Shown: positions 15,185-20,892 of the stretch, one piece after another | How the letters are laid out: every line of letters begins with the position of its first letter | Position numbering within the stretch: position 1 is the first letter of the stretch | Source of the DNA: an uncultured Eubacteriales bacterium | GTDB taxonomy: Bacteria; Bacillota; Clostridia; Oscillospirales; Oscillospiraceae | DNA: 20,892 bases | NCBI GenBank assembly: GCA_934567745.1 | Contig: CAKTJM010000014.1 | Coordinates: 1-20,892, forward strand | Direction of reading: 5' to 3' | The notes under the pieces: generated by a model | Told to the model about the DNA's origin: nothing | Seen by the model: the letters and a program-made list of their open reading frames with translations, nothing else | Database searches by the model: none | Made by a program: the position numbers and the translations under genes

Positions 15185-16018
15185 TTACTGCTCGTCGCGG
15201 GCGACCAGCGCGTCGGCCACGCCCTCGAGGGGATTGTGCTCCAGGCTCTCCACCTGACCGGCGTCCACGGCCTGGGCCAGGACCGGATCGATGGGCAGCC
15301 GCGCGAGGACCTTGAGCTGCTGCTCGCTGGCGACCTCGTCCAGGTGGCTCTTGCCATAGATCTCGTGCCGCTCGTGACAGTTGGGGCACTCGAAATAGCT
15401 GTAGTTCTCCACCAGACCGACCAGCGGCTTGTGCATCATCTCGGCCATCTTCACGGCCTTGGTCACGATGAGGGAGACCAGGTCCTGGGGGGAGGTCACG
15501 ACGATGATCCCGTCCACGGGGATGGACTGGAACACGGTCAGGGGCACGTCGCCCGTTCCCGGCGGCATGTCGATGAACAGATAGTCCAGCTCGCCCCAGC
15601 GCACGTCGGTCCAGAACTGCTTGACGACGCCGCCGATCAGGCTGCCGCGCCAGATGACCGGATCGCCCTTGTTCTCCAGCAGCAGGTTCAGAGAGATGAC
15701 CTTGATGCCACCGACGGTGATCTCCGGGAAGATGGACTCCCCGTCGCCCACGGCGCGGCCGCCCAGCCCGAAGGCGGTGGGGATGGAGGGACCGGTGACG
15801 TCCGCGTCCATGATGCCGACGGCATAGCCGCGCTTGGCCATGGCGGCGGCCAGACAGGAGGTGATGGTGCTCTTGCCCACGCCGCCCTTACCGGACATGA
15901 TGGCGTAGACGTGCTTGATGGAGGAGTACTTGTTCAGCGGTGCGATGAGGTCCTTCGCATCGACATGCTCGCAGCTGGACCCGCAGGTGCTGCAATCGTG
16001 GGTGCAGGAATCAGACAT
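15185..16018 (-). CDS. Mrp/NBP35-family Fe-S cluster carrier ATPase
   Basis: A 277-residue P-loop ATPase that binds Fe-S clusters and hands them to apo-proteins. Walker [10 protein letters not shown] is at 43-51, with [10 protein letters not shown] at 71-80, [11 protein letters not shown] at 149-159 and a CPNC motif at 211-214, the pair that bridges a cluster between subunits. Unlike the short Mrp form it has an N-terminal cysteine cluster (C5, C9, C12, C16), spaced C-x3-C-x2-C-x3-C, which may hold another cluster; cytosolic NBP35 also has an N-terminal cluster, with different spacing. The SD GGAAAGGAAG lies about 10 bases upstream. It sits 47 bases after the kinase gene. Confidence 0.93.
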   Translation of the reverse strand: MSDSCTHDCSTCGSSCEHVDAKDLIAPLNKYSSIKHVYAIMSGKGGVGKSTITSCLAAAMAKRGYAVGIMDADVTGPSIPTAFGLGGRAVGDGESIFPEITVGGIKVISLNLLLENKGDPVIWRGSLIGGVVKQFWTDVRWGELDYLFIDMPPGTGDVPLTVFQSIPVDGIIVVTSPQDLVSLIVTKAVKMAEMMHKPLVGLVENYSYFECPNCHERHEIYGKSHLDEVASEQQLKVLARLPIDPVLAQAVDAGQVESLEHNPLEGVADALVARDEQ

Positions 16019-16065
16019 GATGGATAGACTTCCTTTCCGAAAAATGATGGGTGAGGGGATATGGG

Positions 16066-17004
16066 TCAGGCATAGTGATAGGTCCCGCCGCCGATGAACT
16101 CGCGGATGAGCGAGTCGGGCGCGACGAGGGCCGGATCGATGGTGTGGAAGGCGCCGAAGGCGTGGAACAGCTCCAGCAGCTCCGGCCGGCGGACGTTCTT
16201 GTCCGGCATGGCCTCCACCAGCGGGATGGCGTAGTTCTTCATCACCGACACCTCATACGGGAGCGAGGAGTCGAGGATGTAGTTGGCGCGTCCCTTGAAG
16301 GGGGAGATGTAGAGCTTCTCGCCCCGGCGGACGTTGGCCCACATGGCCAGCGTCTCGGCCACGCCGGTGCCGCGGAAGTTGTAGTCGCGCACGGCGCGGC
16401 GGGTCAGGCGCATCCAGGTGCCCTTGAACCGCAGCGCGTCGCCCTCGTACACGTCCGAGCGGGCGGAGATGTACAGACAGGTGGCCTGCGGGAAGCGCCC
16501 GGCGCAGTCGTCGTTGAGGGCGTGGATGCCCTCGAAGATGGCGATCTCGTCCTTGCCCAGCCGCAGCGGGGTGCCAAGGGAGTCGTTGCGCATCTGGCGG
16601 GCGAACTCGAAGTGGGGGACCTCGATCGTCTCCCCGCGGGAGAGCTTGGCGAAGTGCTCCCGCAGCAGGTCCATGTCCATGCACAGGGGGGACTCGTAGT
16701 CGATGCTGCCGTCGGCGGCGCGGGGCGCGGTCTCCTTGTTGAGGGTCTTGAAATAGTTGTCCATGGAGATCGTGTGGGTGAGGACGCCGCGCCGCTCCAG
16801 CTCCTCCTCGATCTTCAGCGCCGTGGTGGTCTTGCCGGAGCCGGACGGCCCGGACAGGAGCACGATGGGACAGGTGGAGAGGTTCGCGAGGATGACGTCA
16901 GCGGCCCCGCCGATCTTCTCGGCATAGGCGGCGTCGCACTCGGCCAGGAAGCCCTTGACGTCCTGATCGATGCGGCGGTTGATCTCGTTCAGATGATAAG
17001 CCAT
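16066..17004 (-). CDS. Uridine kinase / phosphoribulokinase-family nucleoside kinase
   Basis: A 312-residue kinase with Walker A GPSGSGKTT at 52-60, SMDNYF (substrate Asp), DYESPLCMD and an IFEGIHALND Walker B-like segment, as in uridine kinases, which phosphorylate uridine or cytidine for salvage. Two features differ from the roughly 210-residue Udk: an N-terminal extension of about 45 residues and a C-terminal extension of about 70 residues. This fits the longer clostridial kinases that otherwise carry a TGS domain; none is seen here. The ATG at 17004 is preferred over GTG 17010, because AGGAGG lies 8 bases before it. Exact substrate unknown. Confidence 0.85.
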   Translation of the reverse strand: MAYHLNEINRRIDQDVKGFLAECDAAYAEKIGGAADVILANLSTCPIVLLSGPSGSGKTTTALKIEEELERRGVLTHTISMDNYFKTLNKETAPRAADGSIDYESPLCMDMDLLREHFAKLSRGETIEVPHFEFARQMRNDSLGTPLRLGKDEIAIFEGIHALNDDCAGRFPQATCLYISARSDVYEGDALRFKGTWMRLTRRAVRDYNFRGTGVAETLAMWANVRRGEKLYISPFKGRANYILDSSLPYEVSVMKNYAIPLVEAMPDKNVRRPELLELFHAFGAFHTIDPALVAPDSLIREFIGGGTYHYA

Positions 17005-17026
17005 GGTCACAGCCTCCTTCGTCGGA

Positions 17027-18496
17027 TCATGGTGTGAGGAACGTGGCGAGCTGCTCCTTCTCCCGGAGGATACGGGGCAGGTCGCGGAGGTATTCCTGCG
17101 GATATTTGGGGTTGGCCAGACGCCGGACGCAGCCTGCGCCGACGGCCTTGGTCACGCCGCCCGCGCCCAGGGAGAGGACGGGGTGCAGCTCCTCCATCAT
17201 GCAGATGTTGTACTCGTTCCGGGTCCCGGGCAGGCACCAGCCGACGTTCTCCAGGGCGCCGGCGGTGAACTTTTGCCGGTAGAGGTAATAGGGGACGTAG
17301 CCGTCCGCCCGCAGATCGGACCAGGCAGCGTCGAGCATCTGCCGCACGGCGGCCCCGTCGGGGCGGTCCTGGTCCTCCTGGCGCAGCCGCGCGCCGCGCT
17401 TGAGGGCGAGGGTGTGGACGGTGACGTTCTCCGGGCCCATCGCGCGCACGCGGCGCAGGGTCTCCGCGAAGCCCGCCCGGTCGTCGCCCGGCAGACCGGC
17501 GATCAGATCCATGTTGACCGCGAGCCCGCCGACGTCCCTGGCCAGCTCGTAGGCCCGCACGATGTCCTCGGCGCGGTGGCTCCGCCCGATGCGGGCGAGG
17601 ACGTCGTCAGAGAGGGTCTGAGGGTTGATGGAGATGCGCGTCCCGCCGCTGTCGCGGATGGCCAGGAGCTTTTCCCGGGAGATCGTGTCCGGCCGACCGG
17701 CCTCGACGGTGCACTCCGCTCCCGACACGAGCGGGAAGGCGGCCCGGAGCCGGGCCAGCAGCGCGGCGAGCTGGTCCGCCGACAGGGTCGTCGGGGTCCC
17801 GCCGCCGACGTAGACGGTCCGCACGGTGCGTCCGGCGGCCCGGACGGCCCGCCCGGCGGCATCCAGCTCTTGCAGGAGGGCCGCGAGATAGTCGGGGATC
17901 AGGCGGTTGGCCTGTCCGGCGGCGGAGATGAAGGAGCAGTAGGCGCAGCGCGTGGGGCAGAAGGGGATGCCGACGTAGAGGGAGATCTCCTCCGGCCGCA
18001 GGCTCCGCTGGACGTCCAGGCTGGCCTGGGCGCAGTCGAGGGCGAGACGGCAGCGCTCCGGCGAGACGCGATAGGTCTCGCGCAGCTCCCGCGCGGCCTG
18101 GGCCGCGGTGGCCCCGGCGGCCATGGCGCGGGCGGGGAGCTTGACAGGCCGCACGCCCGAGAGCATCCCCCAGGGCGGCTCCGCGCCGAGCGCATCGACG
18201 GCCGCCCAATAGAAGGCCCTCTGGAGCGTCCGCCGCCGCAGCCGCGTCGCCAGGACGGGATCGTCCGCCGGCAGTCGGTCCGATGCGACCCGCGCCTGCC
18301 GCCGATAGACGGCGCCGCCGCGCCGCAGGACTGCCGTGGCGGTGGCCCAGCGGGGGCCGACGGAGAAGCGCAGGTCCAGCGCGTCGGCCGCGGGATCGTC
18401 GTGGTCGGGATAGACGGGCCGCTCGTCCGGGAAGAGGGTGAGCAGGGTCTGCTCGACGGCGTAGCGCTCGTCATGCCCGGAGAAGAAGAGGTTCAT
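17027..18496 (-). CDS. hemZ: HemZ-type coproporphyrinogen III dehydrogenase-like radical SAM protein
   Basis: A 489-residue member of the HemN/HemZ radical SAM group. The 4Fe-4S motif CPTRCAYC (Cys180, Cys184, Cys187) lies in LYVGIPFCPTRCAYCSF, and the SAM-binding YVGGGTPTTL follows about 60 residues later. A long N-terminal domain (about 1-170) is typical of HemZ and absent in HemN/HemW. Bacillus HemZ is about 500 residues. HemZ is annotated as oxygen-independent coproporphyrinogen oxidase, but its role is less certain than HemN's. Only the family assignment is firm. The ATG overlaps the stop of the upstream hydrolase (ATGA), so it is coupled to it; no SD is obvious. Confidence 0.9.
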   Translation of the reverse strand: MNLFFSGHDERYAVEQTLLTLFPDERPVYPDHDDPAADALDLRFSVGPRWATATAVLRRGGAVYRRQARVASDRLPADDPVLATRLRRRTLQRAFYWAAVDALGAEPPWGMLSGVRPVKLPARAMAAGATAAQAARELRETYRVSPERCRLALDCAQASLDVQRSLRPEEISLYVGIPFCPTRCAYCSFISAAGQANRLIPDYLAALLQELDAAGRAVRAAGRTVRTVYVGGGTPTTLSADQLAALLARLRAAFPLVSGAECTVEAGRPDTISREKLLAIRDSGGTRISINPQTLSDDVLARIGRSHRAEDIVRAYELARDVGGLAVNMDLIAGLPGDDRAGFAETLRRVRAMGPENVTVHTLALKRGARLRQEDQDRPDGAAVRQMLDAAWSDLRADGYVPYYLYRQKFTAGALENVGWCLPGTRNEYNICMMEELHPVLSLGAGGVTKAVGAGCVRRLANPKYPQEYLRDLPRILREKEQLATFLTP

Positions 18497-19110
18497 CGCA
18501 GGGCCTGGAGCACGAAGGGGTTGTATTTCCGCTCGGTGTCGAGGTCGGTGGGGCTCTCGTGGCCGGGACACACGCGCAGGTTGCCCTCCAGCTGGGCCAG
18601 CCGCTTGAGGGAGCCGAGGATCTCGCCGAAGCTGCCCCCGGCGAAGTCGGTCCGGCCGCAGGACCCGGCGAAGAGGGTGTCGCCGACGAAGAGGACGTCG
18701 CCGATCCGGTAGACGAGGGAGCCGGGGGAGTGGCCGGGGGTGCGCATGACGGTGAACTGGGTGTCGGCGAAGGGGATGGTGTCGCCCTCATCGACGTTGA
18801 CCATATTCTCGACCGGGGCCATGCGCATGTATTGGTCGCCCTTGCCCTGCCAATTGACCTCGTCCTTGTTCACATAGACGGGGACGCCGGGCCAGCGTTC
18901 CAGCAGGCCGGGGACGCCGAGGACGTGGTCGAAGTGGCCGTGGGTGATGAGGATCTTGGTCAGGGTCATCCCGGCCTTGCGGATCTCGCGGTCGATGTCG
19001 GCGGCCTGGTCGCCGGGATCGATGGCGACGCAGGTCTTCGTGTCGGGGTCCTCCACGAGGTAGCAGTTGGTGCCGATCTGGCCCACGGGCATACGTTTGA
19101 TCTGTAGCAT
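18493..19110 (-). CDS. MBL-fold hydrolase, glyoxalase II-like (YcbL/YqgX type)
   Basis: A 205-residue metallo-beta-lactamase-fold protein. The metal motif THGHFDH is at about 56-62, followed by RTPGHSPGSLVY, VGDTLFAGSCGRTDF and a final PGHESPTDLD, matching the two-zinc hydroxyacylglutathione hydrolase-like group. It lacks the C-terminal substrate domain of true glyoxalase II, so it is the short form, whose thioester substrate is not known. The SD AAAGGAGAGG precedes ATG 19110. It starts 25 bases after dtd and overlaps hemZ. Confidence 0.92.
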   Translation of the reverse strand: MLQIKRMPVGQIGTNCYLVEDPDTKTCVAIDPGDQAADIDREIRKAGMTLTKILITHGHFDHVLGVPGLLERWPGVPVYVNKDEVNWQGKGDQYMRMAPVENMVNVDEGDTIPFADTQFTVMRTPGHSPGSLVYRIGDVLFVGDTLFAGSCGRTDFAGGSFGEILGSLKRLAQLEGNLRVCPGHESPTDLDTERKYNPFVLQALR

Positions 19111-19135
19111 AGCGCCTCTCCTTTCGGGGGGTGGA

Positions 19136-19579
19136 TCACATGGTGTCGGTGTCGAAGAGGATGGTGACCGGGCCGTCGTTGACGGACGCCACGGCCATGT
19201 CCGCGCCGAAGGTGCCGTGCGCGACGGGGAAGCCGCGCTCACGGCAGCAGGCCATGAACCGCTCGTAGAGGGCGTTGGCCAGGTCGGGCCCCGCGGCCCC
19301 GGTGAAGCCGGGGCGGCGGCTCTTCGTATCGGCATAGAGAGTGAACTGCGAGACGACGAGGAGGGACCCGCCGACGGCGGCGAGGTTCCGGTTCATCTTC
19401 CCGGCCTCGTCGGAGAAGACCCGCAGGCCGCAGACCTTGTCGGCCAGCCGGTCGGCCTGCGCCTCGGTGTCGTTCGGCCCGACGCCGAGCAGCACGAGGA
19501 AGCCCTGCCCGATCTCGCCGGTCACGATGCCGTCGATCGTCACGGAGGCCGAAGCCACTCTGGTCACCACTGCCCGCAT
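19136..19579 (-). CDS. dtd: D-aminoacyl-tRNA deacylase
   Basis: A 147-residue DTD enzyme that removes D-amino acids from tRNA. Signatures: SQFTL at 77-81 and NDGPVTI at 134-140, the N-x-GP-x-T motif whose cross-subunit Gly-cisPro dipeptide excludes L-amino acids. Length equals the family's. The ATG at 19579 gives the usual MRAVVTRV start; GGGAG lies 8 bases upstream. An earlier in-frame ATG at 19594 is less likely. First gene of the minus-strand run. Confidence 0.95.
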   Translation of the reverse strand: MRAVVTRVASASVTIDGIVTGEIGQGFLVLLGVGPNDTEAQADRLADKVCGLRVFSDEAGKMNRNLAAVGGSLLVVSQFTLYADTKSRRPGFTGAAGPDLANALYERFMACCRERGFPVAHGTFGADMAVASVNDGPVTILFDTDTM

Positions 19580-19624
19580 CTCATCGTCTCCCATCTCTAT
19601 ATAAATAGTATCCAGTATCGCTAC

Positions 19625-19654
19625 AGTATACCACGCAGGACGGGAGCTAGTCAA
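19625..19654 (-). promoter_or_regulatory. Sigma-A promoter of dtd operon
   Basis: Minus strand: TTGACT (19654-19649), an 18-bp spacer and TATACT (19630-19625), with TGG before the -10 box. It is the only strong promoter seen for the dtd to exoA run. Confidence 0.85.
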
Positions 19655-19757
19655 CAGCCCGTGGCCCTCCGCCCGGCACGGGGGCGGGAACTTTTTCCGC
19701 TCCGCTGCGTCTAATCTAAGAGAGACGACGACACGGACACCGAAAGGAGCGAACGAG

Positions 19758-20501
19758 ATGAAGCGAAGTGGGATACTGGGCGCGGCGCTGGCGCTGTGCC
19801 TGCTGGCCGGATGCGGGACGCAGGTCGTCCAGCCCCGGCAGACGGACGATCTGCCCCTGGAGGGGCCGACCGTGACCTGCCGCGTGGTCGAGCGGCAGGA
19901 CGACGTGCTGCTGTTGGCGGGCGAGGGGGCGAACGAGGTCTACCGCCTGCCCCTGGGCGACCTCCCGGTGACGGGGACGGTCGAGGCGGGGTCCCTGGTG
20001 GAGATCGCCTACGGCGGCGTCGTCATGGAGACCTATCCCGCCCAGCTCGGCGGGCCGACGGCGGTGCGCGCGGTCGAGGACGGCTATGACGACCTGTGCG
20101 TCTTGTACCTCGGGGCGTTCGAGGATCTGCTGGCGGAGGACCCGGCGCTCAGCGCCGCGATCGACACCGTCGGCGTGGACCTCTCCCGGACGCGGCTGAC
20201 CGCCGGGGAGCAGGGCGCGCTGGCCTGGGCCGTCTCAGAGCGGCTCGGCAAGCAGCTGGTCCAGGGGACCTGGCAGGAGCTGGCGGACGAGGGCTACATC
20301 GACGCGGACGCCCTCGTCTGGGAGGACGGCTGCTTCCTCTCGATCGAGGAGCAGGAGGAGAGCGCGGACGACGCGGTCACCTTCACGGCGGAGCTGTGGC
20401 GCAGCGGCCTGGGCGCGCTCTATTTCTGCGACTGCACGAGCAGCCGCGCCGCCGACGGCCACTGGAGCGCCTACGTCCCCGGCCCGATCGCCGTGGCGTG
20501 A
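19758..20501 (+). CDS. Lipoprotein of unknown function
   Basis: A 247-residue secreted lipoprotein. The signal peptide has KR, then a hydrophobic core and the lipobox LLAGC with Cys19. No family recognised for the mature part, which is rich in Gly, Leu and acidic residues. Its first half (about 35-110) looks like a small beta-rich domain, and a [16 protein letters not shown] helix begins the second half. The SD AAAGGAG (19743-19749) fixes the start. It is divergent from dtd; no convincing promoter was found in the 178-bp gap, although TAATCT at 19712-19717 is a weak -10 candidate. Confidence 0.8.
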   Translation: MKRSGILGAALALCLLAGCGTQVVQPRQTDDLPLEGPTVTCRVVERQDDVLLLAGEGANEVYRLPLGDLPVTGTVEAGSLVEIAYGGVVMETYPAQLGGPTAVRAVEDGYDDLCVLYLGAFEDLLAEDPALSAAIDTVGVDLSRTRLTAGEQGALAWAVSERLGKQLVQGTWQELADEGYIDADALVWEDGCFLSIEEQEESADDAVTFTAELWRSGLGALYFCDCTSSRAADGHWSAYVPGPIAVA

Positions 20502-20553
20502 GGGCGCGGGCCGATGCCCTGCTCGCTGAAAACAGAACACCTCCGATCGCCCT

Positions 20554-20803
20554 GCGCGGCCCCTTTGGGGCCGCGTCAGCGTGTCGAAAAAGCCTCGCAG
20601 AGTTTCGCGCTCGGAAGCGCGAAATAAGATTAAATCATTTTCTCCGGGGACATGTGCGCCGGAGAAAATACTTCTCAGCCCGTAAGTGTGCGAATCGTCC
20701 GCCGCAGGCGGACGGTGAGTGCGCGCAACGGGCTGCATCCACCCTGTCGGAAAACCCCGCAGGGGTTTTTCGACAGTCTCGCGCGGCCCCTTTGGGGCCG
20801 CGT
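20554..20803. repeat. 250-bp palindrome array with long imperfect terminal inverted repeats
   Basis: No gene is seen in this part of the 20502-20878 gap. An identical 23-bp palindromic unit (GCGCGGCCCC, TTT, GGGGCCGCGT) occurs at 20554-20576 and 20781-20803. The first about 55 bases align without gaps to the reverse complement of the last about 55 (roughly three quarters identical by eye), so the ends are inverted repeats. Inside are further perfect stems at 20603-20624 (9 bp), 20637-20669 (11 bp), 20676-20735 (three-tier stem with arms of 8, 6 and 7 bp) and 20744-20776 (15 bp, one G-U). It may be a MITE-like element or a structured RNA. Confidence 0.7.
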
Positions 20804-20806
20804 TTT
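20782..20806 (+). terminator. Intrinsic terminator formed by the second palindromic unit
   Basis: A perfect 9-bp GC stem (20782-20790 with 20794-20802, loop TTT) followed by TTTT at 20803-20806. The first copy (20555-20575) has the same stem without a T-run; it lies 53 bases after the lipoprotein stop. Confidence 0.75.
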
Positions 20807-20823
20807 CCGTCCCCTCCTGTAGG

Positions 20824-20832
20824 TGTTACAAT
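20824..20832 (+). promoter_or_regulatory. Extended -10 promoter at right end
   Basis: TGTTACAAT is a good extended -10 box, just after the terminator. The -35 region (TTTCCG at 20804-20809) is poor. It would drive the next gene, beyond the window. Confidence 0.55.
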
Positions 20833-20878
20833 GATGAGTGACAAAAAAGGATAAAAAGGTAGCGAATAGGAGTGGCCT

Positions 20879-20892
20879 GTGTTAAGGTCAAG
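20879..20892 (+). CDS. Possible first codons of the next gene (partial)
   Basis: GTG at 20879 is preceded by AGGAG (20868-20872) with 6 bases between, and follows the extended -10 at 20824-20832 by about 47 bases. Only GTG TTA AGG TCA and two more bases are inside the window, so nothing can be said of the product. Confidence 0.3.

Noticed and set aside
19655-19697. GC hairpin plus TTTTT between dtd and the lipoprotein gene as a plus-strand terminator
   Set aside because: No plus-strand gene precedes it, and the T-run is offset from the stem; it is probably incidental in the divergent promoter region.
20831-20854. Mini-ORF ATG ATG AGT ... TAA after the right-end promoter
   Set aside because: Only seven codons, overlaps the -10 box and has no SD.

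Overview
The window looks like ordinary chromosome of a GC-rich butyrate-producing Clostridia member, most likely Oscillospiraceae-like. That placement is inference from three things: a butyryl-CoA:acetate CoA-transferase, Firmicutes-type Shine-Dalgarno and sigma-A signals, and a noc/parA/parB/rsmG/serS gene set that lies near the replication origin in Firmicutes. No rRNA, tRNA, CRISPR array, prophage or insertion sequence was seen.

Layout. 1-1128 is the 3' part of the CoA-transferase gene, closed by a clear terminator. 1.3-4.55 kb holds a Noc-like ParB paralog, then parA, parB and a coiled-coil membrane protein; a parS-like site sits upstream of parA and a second, 20-bp perfectly palindromic one follows the membrane protein gene. 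4.6-7.4 kb holds serS, mscL, a small membrane protein and rsmG. 7.45-11.2 kb has a new promoter, an orphan MinD-like ATPase, a methylglyoxal-synthase-like protein lacking the catalytic aspartate, hisS, two tandem paralogous membrane-anchored proteins that overlap by ATGA, and a 27-residue membrane peptide. aspS and corA follow to 13.94 kb.

13.95-14.33 kb is the most unusual stretch. It has two convergent sigma-A promoters, a 27-residue hydrophobic ORF whose Shine-Dalgarno lies inside an 8-bp hairpin, a hairpin that could terminate transcription both ways, and the same 20-nt module at the 5' end of both predicted transcripts. This is the architecture of a type I toxin-antitoxin locus; I do not recognise the peptide as a known toxin family.

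14.33-19.58 kb is a minus-strand run, dtd - MBL hydrolase - hemZ - uridine-kinase-like - Mrp/NBP35 - exoA, starting from a strong promoter at 19.65 kb. A divergent lipoprotein gene (19.76-20.50 kb) follows. Last comes a 250-bp gene-free block of nested palindromes (20.55-20.80 kb) whose ends form an imperfect inverted repeat of about 55 bp, then a promoter and probably the first codons of the next gene.

The genes cover chromosome segregation and division, aminoacyl-tRNA supply and quality control (serS, hisS, aspS, dtd), ribosome modification (rsmG), osmotic and magnesium transport (mscL, corA), DNA repair (exoA), Fe-S and porphyrin metabolism (Mrp, hemZ), and several unknown small membrane proteins.
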